Shown here one piece after another: positions 1-11,893 of a stretch of DNA of 39,196 nucleotides. The notes below the pieces were generated by a model. That model was not told where the DNA came from. It did no database searches and worked only from the letters and a program-made list of their open reading frames with translations. The DNA comes from Lingula anatina (Eukaryota > Brachiopoda > Lingulata > Lingulida > Lingulidae). Numbering within the stretch: position 1 is the first letter of the stretch; every line of letters starts with the position of its first letter. The stretch lies in the NCBI RefSeq assembly GCF_001039355.2, contig NW_019773821.1:3767-42962 (forward strand), written 5' to 3'. A program made the translations under genes and the position numbers.

Positions 1-37
<37 letters not shown>

Positions 38-2448
38 AAACAGACACCTCCCCAAAAATGCCTGACTATCCTGGAAAATAGGGCTATATGATTAATCAGT
101 GTCCAACATTTACCTTAAATGTCATCTAGCGGTCAGTCACATTTAATTACCAAGTGAAAGGAAACAGATTTACATGTACATCAGCGTAACATCAATCATC
201 AAATGAGGGGTAACATTTCCGTTACCATTGGTTTGTTTGTAGATAAGATATAAAAATGTTCTAAACAAATATGGATGAAATTTCCAGGTTAAACAGTTAA
301 TCAAGAGGGAAAATACAAACAGTAATTAGTCCATCCTTTAAATGGGATGGGGGTGGGGTGGGGTGGGGTGGGGGGGGGGGGAGAGGGAGGTTGTGAATCT
401 TACATATACTGTACTATAAGTCATAATTTCTTAAAATTATAGCATTCCTATTGAGTGATAGAAACAAAATTTAAAAAGCAAGCAGCTCTATAGTTCTATT
501 CTATGTTGTTAAAGTACCACAAATACTATACAGAAATATATTATTTGTGATTATAAAATTAACACCTGAGGAATGTTTCATAATTTTTTGCCCACTGAAA
601 AATCAAGTAATTACCAAAAGTTACTCAGATTCCAACTAATTCCATGTCTCCCATATATATTTTCAAGATTTTTTTTGCCTTTACAAAACAGATATTTTAC
701 AGATTTTTGCTTGACGGCCAGCGGACGCATGCTAGAGTTAATAACCACTCTGCCTATACACCCTACAGATAAGTAATCTACTTTCCTAGAAATAGGTGCA
801 AGCTAATCAATTGTCCAACATTAAACTCAAACCTCTTCAAATTACACCCCACAGGGACCAGGCAAATACTGATAAAATTAAAAAAACAGAAGTCCAGCAA
901 AGTTGTGGGAGTAGCATCCTTCTTATCAAGAGTTCACTAAAAAGTCACCTGCAAGAATAATATAATTTTAATGTATACCACAGGAAAAAGAATAAGTAAG
1001 GCCGCAAATACACAAAAGCCACTTACTATTGATGTCCAAAAATTCTTACAACGTGTATTGTTCTCAAATCGATTGAATATGTAAATAAGAGGAAGTGAGA
1101 ATTGTCAGACAATATCGTACCTATTATTATACAAGTACAGCAATCGTATACTGTAACAAAATACCTTCTCAGGAAGTATATATTCTAAAGCTGATCAACA
1201 GGTACTAGAGATTCACTCTTGTCCTGGAAAAAATGGAATATCATGTTTGATCTTCATAGTGATCCCTGCATCACAGTCATCACAGACAGCCAGGAAATGA
1301 CGGACAAAGACTGACAATTATTGAAAGTCCAAAAATTATTCCAACTCGAAGTTCTGGGTAAAACCACGAGTACTTTTTCACAGTGCTCATGGTGTTGATT
1401 ACTGACAATTATCATCTTACCAAGTCACGAAGATCAACTTTTAGTACACGGTTTCACGTCTTTGCCCATGCAGGTTTCTAATTATGGAGAAAAGCTGAGA
1501 CCATGAGTAAATCTTGCAGAGAGCTAAAAATGTGGCAACACATCTTATGAAACTTGAGTGTGCATACATTTATGAGGACATATGTACCTGATTTCTATGA
1601 AAAAAAGAAATATTTTTAACAATATCAGGAAAAAAGAGAGAGAGATTAATAAAGAAAAAACAATGACTATGTCTGTTACCGTGCCTATGTATTACATTAA
1701 TATATGTGGTCTTATATGCTGCCATTCATCGTCGAGACCTAAAGGATGCTGCATAGCCTAGTTATGCCAGCAAGATAACATGACATTCTCCTACAGAACT
1801 GATGACTAACAGGAAGAAAAAACAAAAACAGAATGTATTTCTTCTCAAAATACTAAACCAAAGATCTATTTGTCAATGTGAGAACTAAGCACTATTACTG
1901 TTGCCTGCTTTGTCTCCCACTCTTAGCAACGCACATCACAATTTTAACTTCCATTACTTATTTGCAGGAGTTTTTCCCTAGAAAATGAGTTACCGACAGC
2001 TGTGCTTTTAATATATATTATTATATACTTGCAAGTTTTTTCTTCTTATTTTCCCCGAAAGCAAATATAAGTTCTGGATAATGCTTTTAAAAGCCAGAAA
2101 AACCCTAATATCACATAATGGAAACAAAACTTAATAAATTAAGAAGTGTAAGGCCACAATGGTGAGAGAATCAAATAAGCAGTTCCTCGCATGATTACTA
2201 TTATATTCCTGACAGTATTTTATTTCACCTTTCTGTGGATTTCAATATATTATTTGTATTTCTCATTGCTATGTATAGGCCACTCGAAGCTTTTATCGAC
2301 AATTTAACACCTTTCTGTTTTGAGGTGAGACAGCGATTGGTATGGGGCCAAACTTCATCCCTGAACGAGGTTTTATCACTAAAATAGTTGACCACAAGTC
2401 TATGGGCTTCAATCCATGACATCATTTTGGTTACATTGTTTTTGTTAT
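1..2448. other. AT-rich stretch, no gene seen
   Basis: The window opens with a run of 35 A residues. A G-rich low-complexity tract (GGGGT units running into a pure G run) lies at 346-383. The remaining sequence is AT-rich with only short reading frames that lack convincing splice sites, codon bias or recognisable motifs. I see no gene here. It could be intergenic sequence or the intron or UTR of a gene outside the window. Confidence 0.6.
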
Positions 2449-2520
2449 GAGTTCATCATCGTCATCATTCCTCTTCGTCCCGTGTGGGACATACGGCCCC
2501 AGTCACTTCTTTCCACTTGT
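2449..2520 (-). mobile_element. Probable 3' end of a non-LTR retrotransposon (fragment)
   Basis: Read on the minus strand, this piece encodes KWKEVTGAVCPTRDEEE and then a stop (TGA at 2465-2467). A Trp-containing helix ending in PTRDEEE just before the stop is the kind of C-terminus I associate with reverse-transcriptase ORFs of non-LTR elements. The stop is followed at once by an ATGATGACGATGATG-type microsatellite, and many such elements end in a short microsatellite tail. Only the extreme 3' end is left, so this would be a heavily 5'-truncated copy. The family assignment is tentative because no catalytic motif is present. Confidence 0.35.
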
Positions 2521-2955
2521 TATGAGTTGTGAGCTTTTAAATACAAATTTCCATTAAACAAAGGCATTATTTTGCGTTGTCAGTGATAACGAAGATATGA
2601 ACAAGGCCTTTAAATAAAATCACTGTCAAGGTTTTGGAGTACTAAATGGTGTCATTAAATTAATGGTGAAACAGTGTGTGGGGGTGCTTATGTAATGGAG
2701 AAATTTGAGAAACTAATTATTCCGTTGTTATCCCAAAATTACAACATCACGTGTAAGATGACACATGTGTAAATGTTAATTTAGTCACTGAACACTGAAG
2801 ATATATCTGTTATCCAAAAGATTGCGCATAAGGCAGTAAATAAGGTGTTTTTGGCAACCATTTTTACAACCATAACAGTATCCTCAGCTCCAAGTGATGA
2901 GACTTTGGGTTATCTTGGCATATCCCCTTTGCTTCAAAATCCTATATTCGGTATA

Positions 2956-3150
2956 ATTACCTCCGCCAAGGGGGCTATGTTTTTTGTTCTGTTAGTTTGT
3001 CTGTCCGTCTATCTGTCTGTCTGTCTGTTAGCAACTTTGTAAACAGGAAAAGTTATGGACCGATTTTGATGAAATGTTCAGGAACTGTCAGAAGTGGGCC
3101 AAGGAACAGATGATAAGTTTTTGGTGGTGATCAGGATCATTATTTAGTTT
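2956..3150 (+). repeat. ACCTCCGCCAAGG-type dispersed repeat with TCTG microsatellite
   Basis: The segment starts ATTACCTCCGCCAAGGGGGC, runs through a (TGTC/TCTG)n stretch at about 2998-3028, and continues with a conserved-looking part containing TATGGACCGATTTTGATGAA. The same outer motif (ACCTCCGCCA) is found as an inverted pair around the element at 16807-17019 in this window, so it is very likely a terminus of a repeat family. I recall similar sequences scattered in marine invertebrate genomes. Only one end is clear here. Confidence 0.55.
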
Positions 3151-4368
3151 GCTATTACATGCAAGCATTTGTGCTCAAGTGGAACGCAAATACATTTCTG
3201 TAACAGTAATAGCGGCACTTCAGATGGAGTAAAGAAACAGAATTTCCTTGCACCAAAGAGCAAAATCAATTCTGAATCTGTGGTCCACTGAGGGCCACTA
3301 CAATATGTGCAACAGTTTCCAGTAGACTGACCTTTATGTAAATACTAATGCTTATTTGGTTCTCTCCCCCTCCCCTATCCTTTGGTATAACAAAATGGAC
3401 AATAACCATCCCCTCTTTTTACTGATCACTTGAGTATATCATATAATTTTTTTATAAGGGTCATCCCCCTCTCCTCNCCCATCCTTTGGTGGAACAAAAT
3501 AGACAATAACCATCACCTCTGGGTATATCAACATTTGCTGCGACCTTGGCATCACCCTTGTTTTTGTACATGCAACCTTGAAGATACACAGGTGATAATT
3601 TTCTACAGATAAATATCCATGTGTTGCCTTATTATCTTTTATATTTAGCATACAGCCGGAGATAATTATCTTTAAATTACATTTTTTTCCTGTAAATGCC
3701 CATAAATAAATAGATATACTTTTTATAGCTAGAGTTGAATTGAAATCACATGCTGATTTTTACAAACTATATATATTAAAACTACTAACAGAATTACAAC
3801 AATTACTATGAGTATAAGAATTATAGTAAATTGTCAAAAATGCTTTGACCTTTTCAAAAAAATTCTCTTTCAATAAATTATACAGTGCTACTTTCTTTTA
3901 TGAAACATGGCATTTCTTAAATATCGAAAAAATAAATTAATCATGACTACACCTGTCTTATGGTATTTAATTTCCCCCACTTTTACATACAACATTTCTT
4001 TCATATCAAAGTACAAATATCAGTCCACTGAAAGTTGAAAGATCACACGTGTAGAATTTCCCGAACTTTCTGTTTGACATTACTTATGTTTCAAAATGTA
4101 CATAATGACTAAAATTTTAATGTGAGAATATGAATAATATTGAATTTTTCCACTTATGTGCTGAAAAATCCAAGTTAAAAAACAGAAAATCAGTGAAAGT
4201 ATATGAAAAACACAACATTTTTGCTCAACAGACCTATACTTAAAGGTTAAAATTAAACATGTTGTTATATATTCACATACAAACAAAACAAAACGACTTT
4301 TCGACAACCATTTCCTTTCTCATTTTGAAGCACCATAATGTACTTTTTTTTTCAATTTTTCTCCAAAG
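3151..4368. other. No gene seen; assembly join at N 3477
   Basis: AT-rich non-coding sequence. Two similar segments (about 3366-3420 and 3470-3530), each containing CCTTTGGT followed by AACAAAAT and ACAATAACCATC, flank a single N at 3477. They differ at several positions, so this is either a genuine imperfect tandem duplication or two alleles joined end to end. Confidence 0.5.
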
Positions 4369-4544
4369 AACTCTTTTTTTCGCCATTAAGTCTATACTGT
4401 GGCCCCATCAGTCAGCGGAAGTTCACTAACTCTTTTTTCGCCATTAAGTCTATACTGTGGCCCCATCAGTCAGCAGAAATTCACTAACTCTTTTTTTCGC
4501 CATTAAGTCTATACTGTGGCCCCATCAGTCAGCGGAAGTTCACT
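4369..4544 (+). repeat. Tandem repeat, three units of 58-59 bp
   Basis: Three near-identical units start at 4369, 4428 and 4486. Each begins AACTCTTTTTTTCGCCATTA, contains CTATACTGTGGCCCCATCAG, and ends near AGTTCACT. The middle unit has a one-base shorter T run and two substitutions. There is no spacer between units, so this is not a CRISPR array. A 59-bp unit is minisatellite-like. The reading frame crossing it is an accident of the repeat. Confidence 0.9.
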
Positions 4545-5702
4545 ATCTTGATATCAGGGCACCACCTCAGGTTAATGATAGCCTTCACTGGGGTCTATCT
4601 TACTTGAAAGACGTCATAGTTATCATTATGATCATTCGACTGTTTATACAAACACTGATATGACTGGACATCCTTCAGCAGATATGTGTGTGTGTGAGAG
4701 AGAGAGAGATTCAACATTCATTTAAGTGTTTATTTATCTGTTTATTTTTATTATTTTATTGAATTATTTTATTTATTTGCAATTGTTCCCATGACTCGAT
4801 TGATATGCAAAAAAAAAAAAAAAAGGGTAGGGCTTCTTTTAGTGTGTTGAGAAGCTGTTTCATGTGAAATGATACCTCTTCAAAAAAATAACACAAGTAA
4901 GTCGAAGTGACTTCAACAGACAGTCATTTAAAACTTATTTATTTAATTAGAAATGGCATAAAACATTCAATCCAAGTACACGGACAAGTAAAGTCTCAAT
5001 TTCATTTACAATGGGCACGAATGTTTATGGACATCATATCAGTCATTTTTATGATGTCACTCACAGGCATGTACATCGTAATAAAAATAAAACAAAAAAG
5101 GTCTGCATCATGTTACATGTACGTCATAAGTAGAGGGAAATTAATATCTTCACGCAATTTCTTCTATAATTGATTAAACCAGGTAGTGGAGCCAATAGAT
5201 ACAACATAAAATGATAATATTTCAAAGTTTACTGTTACGGAATGACAAAGGTATCCCTGAAGTTCGATTCTTGTGATGACGCAGGAAAGGTTTGAAAAAA
5301 ACACGACTCCAGTCAAAGTCTACGGCGTCAGTGTGTATACCCGAACATCAATAAAATCAATACCACTCTTTATTGTGATAAAGAACATAATTATATTGTC
5401 ACAATCAAGATGACAATCCACTGGAATCTAGCCAGCTCACATGGGAAAGACGCCAGTTGGATTCTTGCCATGGCAGATAGTCAAACTGCCAAGGTGAGGT
5501 GCCATTTGGAATCTTGTCGAGGCGAGATGCAGAGACAAAATACAATATTATAGTTTAATTAGTCCGTACATACTTTTGGAGTGCGTGCGTACTAAGGCCC
5601 TTTTTCCACCAAGCGGTACACTTAAATGGTACAGACATTACCAGTATTCTTTCAGAGGTTTCAACACGTAATTACTCCACCGCGGGTTTTACAGAGCACA
5701 TT
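4545..5702. other. No gene seen
   Basis: Contains a short TG/AG microsatellite (about 4686-4708) and an A run at 4809-4824. An 88-codon open frame at 4907-5173 has no recognisable motif or coding signature. Nothing else is supported. Confidence 0.5.
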
Positions 5703-5869
5703 CAGAACAGCGGACTAACAGATCCGTGAATCAAATATGGCCGACCCACTTGAATGCCTGTTGCGTAATCCCCACAGGAAATCTACTGAGTGTTTAATTG
5801 GGAATTAAGTGGCAATGTTTTAAGTTGGTGGCCATATTTGATCTGCAGATCTGTTAGTCTGCTGTTCTG
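5703..5869. mobile_element. Fold-back element (MITE-like), 167 bp
   Basis: The left arm begins CAGAACAGCGGACTAACAGA and continues through ATCAAATATGGCC to about 5751. The reverse complement of the right arm (5822-5869) begins CAGAACAGCAGACTAACAGA and also contains ATCAAATATGGCC. The arms of about 48 bp match closely with a few substitutions. No clear target-site duplication is visible, so the ends may be off by a few bases. There is no coding capacity. It is best read as an old miniature inverted-repeat transposon. Confidence 0.75.
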
Positions 5870-6116
5870 GATCAGCTCACGATCTCAAGTTTGCTTCCTA
5901 CTGTTTTGGCTGAATTTGATTCATTGGCTGCATCTAGAGTAGAGCTTCGTTTAGGTCTCTCTCTTAGGTAACAGCCACATTATTTAGTTGTGAATCTCTC
6001 AAAGTGTATCAGTACAGATCACGTGTCACAAAACTGTACCACTCTAAGTAGATAGAGCTTAACACAGTACGTTCACATATAGAGCTCAAATGAAAGGAAG
6101 GCTGTACGGATATCCA

Positions 6117-6575
6117 CAGGGTGTATAAAAAAAAAAGTGAACACTTAGAAAAATACCCAGAATTTAAAAATTTTATTTCATGTAACAAATGATAATGTAA
6201 ATATAGGTTCGTAGGGAAGTCATGCTTCAACGCACATCATGAATTGTTGTGTATTTTCACACATGACTGAGCAGGGTCGAATTGTGAAATTGGATGTTCA
6301 TGACAAAAGAACATAAGTGGCAGATAACAGGGAAGAAAAGGTTAATTGGCAGGTTTTTAATTTGAAAACCATTCACAGAACCATTTCATGGCAATTTATC
6401 AACCTTTTGCGAAAAAAAAAGTTCTCGAAATAAAATTTTGATCCTCATGACGTAATTCGTGCATTGAAGCATGACTTCCCTATGAACCTATATTTACATT
6501 AACATTTGTTATGTGAAAAAAATTTATAAATTCTGGGTATTTTTCTAAGTGTTCACTTTTTTTTGATACACCCTG
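6117..6575. mobile_element. Mariner/Tc1-like fold-back element with long terminal repeats
   Basis: The ends are CAGGGTGTAT (left) and the complement of CAGGGTGTATCAAAAAAAAG (right). Inverted arms of roughly 115 bp match out to the GAAGTCATGCTTCAA region (about 6230, mirrored at 6463). The right end is followed by TA and the left end is preceded by CA, which would fit a TA target duplication with one mutated base. The central part holds a short open stretch starting ATGACTGAGCAGG (6262) that breaks quickly. The TIR style fits the Tc1/mariner superfamily, but no transposase motif can be confirmed. Confidence 0.65.
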
Positions 6576-8980
6576 TAGAATGGATTTGGTTTGGTAGGAC
6601 AGGCAGTAACAACAGGACTTTGAAAGTTTTGCATCACTAAAATGTATGTAGAAAATTCAAAAAATGAATTATGGAAGTGGTGAATCATACTAAATATAAA
6701 TATAGAACACCACCCCTTGATTTTTTTTAAAATACCTTTGGATATAAACATGACTTTGACTTCTTGAATTTCCACTTTGTATACAAATAAAATTTTTTAG
6801 CTATGGTAAAAAATAAATTTCATGTCTGTAAAGTTATAAAATACACAGGATACAAGCACAGGTCAATTACTTTAGTAAACAATAAAAAGATAGCAAAAAG
6901 ACAATTTCTTAACACATAAGAAATGTGCGTAGGTGTTTCAGAAGGGGTTTACTTCACCTTATATTGAAATATACACAGTGCTACCCATCAGAAAAGTATA
7001 TGTAATATATACCTATGGTGATGTCAACAAGAAGGAGGGCCTGACTTTTAAGTGAGACTCGCATGCATGCAAGATGCACCACATCTTGGGGCTTTTGTTC
7101 CAAACACTGGTCGTGGTATAACTTTACAGATACAGCACGAGTCAGCAAGGTGTATGTGATCAAAACACTGTTGCAAAACACTGTTGGGGGTTTCAATATG
7201 CTGGCTTTTGCTTGGGTGTGGAGGTAGAGGACAAAAGACTCGGGCTTGGTGCGTACATGAGGTATGCCACATCAGGATCCTTTGTGCTCAACATCCGCTG
7301 CGAAATACTTCAGGAAAATATGTATATTAACTACAGGGATGACTTCTTTTCAATGGAGAAAAATTATCAATCTTTCAGATACATAATTTTGAAGTTAACA
7401 AAAATATATTTCTGTGTAACATTGTTTTTTTACTGCTTAGAATAGAACTATAAGGTAGCCTGCTTTTTGGTCTTGTTGCTACAACTCGATAGAAATGTCC
7501 TTCTTTTAAGAATTTATCACTTAAAAAATAAGTATCTGTAAAATTCACAATTTTCCCCGCTGAAAAGATTGAATCATTATGGTATATAATAGCCAATCAA
7601 GATAAGAAATAAATCAAATCAGGCACATATATCATAATCTATATTAAATCTCAAGAGGATGATTGGCATGCAGAAAATATACCCTCTGTATAACATGGAA
7701 AACTGATGATCTGACCATGTGACATATTATCACAAAGAACATGTGGGGAGCAGCCAGTATATATAGAAAGAAAGCTACAGTGAAGACATCCTTTTAAGGT
7801 AGTCATGGGCAGTTGAGCTAAAAGCAATAAATAATTAAATAAATACACTCAATCTTTTTTTCCTTTTTTCTAGGGAAAGGGGGAATGGGGCAGAAGCTAT
7901 GAAAAAGGTAGAACACTTTTATCAAAATTAAAGGCTTGATTTTGGCGAAAGTCTGATAAAAGACTTAAATTTAGGCTATGAAGGTAAAAAGCTAAACTGG
8001 AAAAATAAAGGAAATCCAAATTTATCCTTAAAAAAATGTAAAAATTATAAGAAATAACTTGGATCATATCAGATTTTTAACCTTGACAGACTTTTTAGTA
8101 TAACGAGTAATCCATGTGAGTTCAAATAGGAGACATTGCTTTCCAAGTATTGTAGTAACGAGAAATGATCAGGCTATTAATGTTTTATTTGAATGACGTG
8201 GGATATGAAAGGTGTCAATGCCCAAGGGAAGTGCCATTAAGATATATTATATACAGGTCGACTTCATTTTCTGACAAATCTATTAACTTTTTTAATTATT
8301 TCACACAGTGCAAGGTTACTTGGAAATCGATATATAAGTAAGTTATACATCAATTAACAGTTTAAGTCTTAATTGACAGCCAATCTTTTTCAGTAGCTAG
8401 TCCAGGATTTTTTTAATGCAAGTATAACAATAACATACATGAATTCCTTTTTGATAGTTTTATGTAGTAAATTTGTCAAATTTCTTTATTTCACTTTGGG
8501 TCACTCTAAAAATGCCGACTCCCCCCCTCCTCAAATTCTCAAACTCCCACACAAATGAAGCGAACTTGTTTTTTTTTTTACCTTGTGGTCAAAATCATAC
8601 CCCAATGTGCTTGGAGTACCGTCTCAACTACCACAATTAGCAAGCAGTCTTCTCCAGGTCACAGACACCATGTTCCACGATATGCTAAAACATATTACTT
8701 GATTGTTCCAAGAAATTTTGAAATCATGTCTGTGTTTTTCCACAGTTCAGCATACCTGTTCACAACCATACTGGCTCAGGTGATAATTAACAGTAAGCTT
8801 TACCAAATTTTCCCCCCAAATCTAACTTTATTCAAGAAAATAACAAGAGTTTTCTGCAAAGAGATTCATTGCTGGACCCCTCTCTCTACTTGGATTTGAG
8901 GTTTTATACAAGTTCTAATCAAATAAACACACCAGACATTTAAAACTGTCTGGTCAGACACTTTGACCAGCAAAGCCTGC
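6576..8980. other. No gene seen
   Basis: AT-rich sequence with scattered short open frames. A minus-strand stretch at 6981-7272 is open in two overlapping frames and ends near a GTATAT donor-like site, but it shows no motif. I do not call a gene. A small perfect hairpin (CCAGACA/TGTCTGG) occurs near 8932-8953. Confidence 0.5.
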
Positions 8981-9210
8981 CTGACATTTCAATAGGAAAT
9001 TGCTGACATCAGGAACTTTTGAGTTTCTTTTTTACATTTTTAAGGCATGAATTTGGCAAACAGATAAGTAGCTTTGCAGGATAGACACAGAAACTGACAT
9101 TTCAGAAGGAAATTGCTTATATCAGGCACTTTAATTTGAGCGGATATTTTTTTCTATTTTTAAGGTTTGAATTAGGCAAAATAAGTAGCTTTGCAGAAGA
9201 GACACAAAAA
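8981..9210 (+). repeat. Diverged tandem duplication, two units of about 115 bp
   Basis: Unit 1 (8981-9093) and unit 2 (9094-9210) both begin CTGACATTTCA. They share GGAAATTGCT, TTTTTAAGG, AAGTAGCTTTGCAG and GACACA in the same order, with scattered substitutions and small indels. The divergence suggests an old duplication. No coding potential is seen. Confidence 0.8.
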
Positions 9211-9915
9211 CAAGTCTTTTGGACATTTTTAAACATGCACAGTTGTGACAAGGTAAAACAGCTGGTTTCAAGTTGCTTCAGTATCAAAATTTTTTCAATT
9301 TCTTAATTTTTTTCTAATGGTGCAGCCACACCAAGCACATCAAAAGGTCGCAGATTAAATTCTCTTCTGACATTTTGTAAAGTGAGGCTATTTCAGCCAC
9401 AAGTTCTATTATGTCTGGATCTTATCAATGCTCAGGAAATTACCCAAGGAAAATCTTTGGTAATTGTAGTTCTTCTGAACGTCAGTGTTAAATATAGGGC
9501 ATGTCACTGGGTATATTTACAAAGTAAAGAAAAACACTACCACGAAATTGGCTCAAATTTGATACTTAAATAATTATAACCACCCAGGATTCTCAAGCAA
9601 ATTCACTTGGATCAACAGTTGGTTGCCTTTTAGACTAAACACGCACTGGTCCACTAAAACATTAGCCACTTTTTGAAAAATATTAAGAAGTTGCCAAATT
9701 TAATTCAATTTAACCAGTACTGACTTCTAAATCTAAAGTCAAAGTAGAATAAATTCTTGGTCTACATTTACACCAACTTTTGATCTGAACTTCGTTTGTG
9801 ACCCCCGCCCCGCCTTCTCCTGGGTATCCTATACTTAACACTAAGTGTATTAGGGCTACACATAACTAACACACCAAATAACAAGAAACAGGTCAGGAAG
9901 GTACACTTAGAACGA

Positions 9916-9921
9916 TTTATT
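9916..9921 (-). promoter_or_regulatory. Candidate poly(A) signal of RPL29
   Basis: AATAAA on the minus strand, about 190 bases downstream of the RPL29 stop codon. It is the nearest canonical hexamer in the right orientation and fits a 3' UTR of about 200 bases. Confidence 0.5.
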
Positions 9922-10111
9922 CAGTTTTTTTTTCTTTGCCTTTCAAATTTCTTCAAACATTGGCAATCTTGATGTGTATCCATTTATGTGTATCTCTACA
10001 TACACAGGGGAACAGTACACTGATGTTACCAGATCGTCAAAGTCCTTCGCCTCACAGATTATAACAAGTCCCATTTGTACAGTGTCTTTATATTACAGTC
10101 TATGGGGTGGT

Positions 10112-11861
10112 CTATGCCTTGGGCTTGGGGTGCTTCACGTTGTGTTTCTTGGCAAAATGCATGTTCTTCAAAAACTTTGGATCAACCTGGAAAATGAGAA
10201 CAAACAACCCTTTGATTCCACTGTTTTTATATCACCAAAAATATGTGATTGTTTGAGAATTTATACCCAAGTAATATACTTTTCCTTTTGTTTTCAATTC
10301 TACTTCTCCTGTCCTTAACTATATCTACTTTTTTTTAAAAGTTGACCTGGTAAGTTTAGTGCCAGGTATATCACAGTTTAAGTTAAAAACTGCAAAAATG
10401 TCAGAAGTAAATGTAAGCATTTGTATCAATTAGATGAAAAATGAGATGAAAAAACAGGTAGTATCATTTTAACTGTCAACTTAACAAATGCCATACAAAG
10501 GCATACAAGGCCTGTTAAACCTTCATGAATTTTTGTCCTGGAAATTTCAGTATACCCAATCTTGAACACTGAAACTATTATGATGATTAACCCTGTTTTC
10601 CAGATCCAAAATTCTATTTTCACTCTTAAAACACTAATTCACCAGACTCCTCCACTGAGAAAGCAACTCAAAAAAAAAAAATAAATAAATAAAACTCAGA
10701 ACAGGTAAATGGATCACTATTCTGTTAACACTTTTGGATATTATATTGGTATTTAAGTATGTAATAGTGATTTCAAAACAATTTACCCCTTTAAGAGATG
10801 GGTATCTCTGGCGGCTAGGCTTCTTGATCTTGTTACGTCTATCTTTTCGCTCTGCAAATAAAATGCATTAACCTCTATAAATACTATCATTATCACCATA
10901 TTTAAAGCAACATTCTGATTGCCACTAATTAATATGATCTTTCACATTTATCATAATATTTATTTTATCAGACATGCTGAAAACTATTCAGAATGGCTGG
11001 ACATTTGGACCGGCAGTATGAAAAATTTGTCGGACCAAATGGATTTTTGTCGGACCGAAAATCACTCTATTCGTTTGAGACGGATACTACCAGTACGATT
11101 AGGGTAGCTTACTAGTACTTTGTTTGTGAATGTGATAGGTTGAAATGGAAGGGAAAAACGCTTTGGGTTTTATATAATTTTATTAGTGACGTCACGTATG
11201 CCGAATTATGACTGTAAATTCAAAATTGCGGCTCTTAAAACTTTTGTTGGTCCTTTGGACTGACCAAGTCCAATATTTTATCGGTCCAGACAAATTTTCC
11301 CAGTCATGACTGATCAGACCGCAGTTTCAGCATGTCTGATTTTATAACTGTTTGGTATACTTGAGAATAAATGAGTGAAAACATTATAACAATATCAGTC
11401 TAGAATATCAATGGCCCATATTTCTCACTTTCTAATTATTGACACGGATGCAATAGATCCAGCCTGTACCAAATCCTTTTTAACCTGGCGTCACTTTAGG
11501 GCTAAGAATCACAGCAGAAACAGTCGCAAAAATTTAATGAACAAAATTTTACTGGACCAACTTCACTTTGACTGGAATTGGACACATACAAGAATGAGAC
11601 ATTTAGTGAAACGTCAGAAAAATATGACATGGGGTCTGGGTGGCCGACTGGATCCCAAAAAGTCGGTAATCTGCCAATAGTCAGAATAATCTCATCCCTA
11701 CATTTAGGACCACTGTGCATTTTGCAGACTGAAGGTCTTTAATACAACTTGAACTATAAGCTGTTCTATTAACATAGCTTAAAAAGACTGATACTGGACT
11801 TATATTCTATGTGAGTCAACTTACCTTGGTTGTGAGCAGTGTGGTTCTTTGACTTTGCCAT
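10112..11861 (-). CDS. RPL29: Ribosomal protein eL29 (60S L29)
   Basis: Component of the large cytosolic ribosomal subunit. Three coding exons on the minus strand join in frame. Exon 1 (11861-11825) encodes MAKSKNHTAHNQ and ends at a GTAAGT donor. Exon 2 (10851-10787) follows a TTTGCAG acceptor and ends RQRYPSLKG before GTAAAT. Exon 3 (10186-10112) follows TTTTCCAG and encodes VDPKFLKNMHFAKKHN plus a short tail, then TAG. The product is 58 residues and very basic. The start MAKSKNHT and the block SLKGVDPKFL..N..FAKKHN are diagnostic of eL29. Vertebrate eL29 has a long Lys/Ala-rich C-terminal extension; this protein stops after KHPKPKA, like the short forms of other invertebrates. A pyrimidine-rich TAG acceptor at 11894-11895 suggests that the exon with the start codon begins at 11893, so at least one non-coding 5' exon lies upstream. 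A candidate first exon with a CTCTTCGGCC start and GTAGGC donor lies near 12494-12525, but that is a guess. Confidence 0.95.
10969..11338. mobile_element. MITE in RPL29 intron 1 (hAT-like ends)
   Basis: A 370-bp insertion has terminal inverted repeats CAGACATGCTGAAA at both ends and is flanked by a perfect 7-bp direct repeat ATTTTAT (10962-10968 and 11339-11345). Repeated GTCGGACC/GGTCCGAC-like submotifs fill the interior. CAG-starting TIRs with target duplications of 7-8 bp fit a non-autonomous hAT-type element. The exact superfamily is an inference. It has no reading frame of note. Confidence 0.75.
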
Positions 11862-11893
11862 ATTGGGATGTTGGTCAACAGGGCCCCAGATAT

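Noticed and set aside
4369-4544. CRISPR-like array
   Set aside because: The three units are contiguous with no spacers, and the genome is eukaryotic.
4907-5173. Plus-strand 88-codon frame
   Set aside because: AT-rich and motif-free, with no splice or promoter context; most likely a chance frame.
6981-7272. Possible minus-strand exon
   Set aside because: Two overlapping frames are open and a donor-like site is present, but there is no motif, no matching partner exon and no coding bias that I can see.
8555-8899. Plus-strand 114-codon frame
   Set aside because: Starts in a T-rich run and shows no domain or signal pattern; a chance frame in AT-rich DNA is more likely.
10187-11824. snoRNA in the RPL29 introns
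   Set aside because: Ribosomal protein introns often host snoRNAs, but I found no C/D box pair or H/ACA layout on the host strand.
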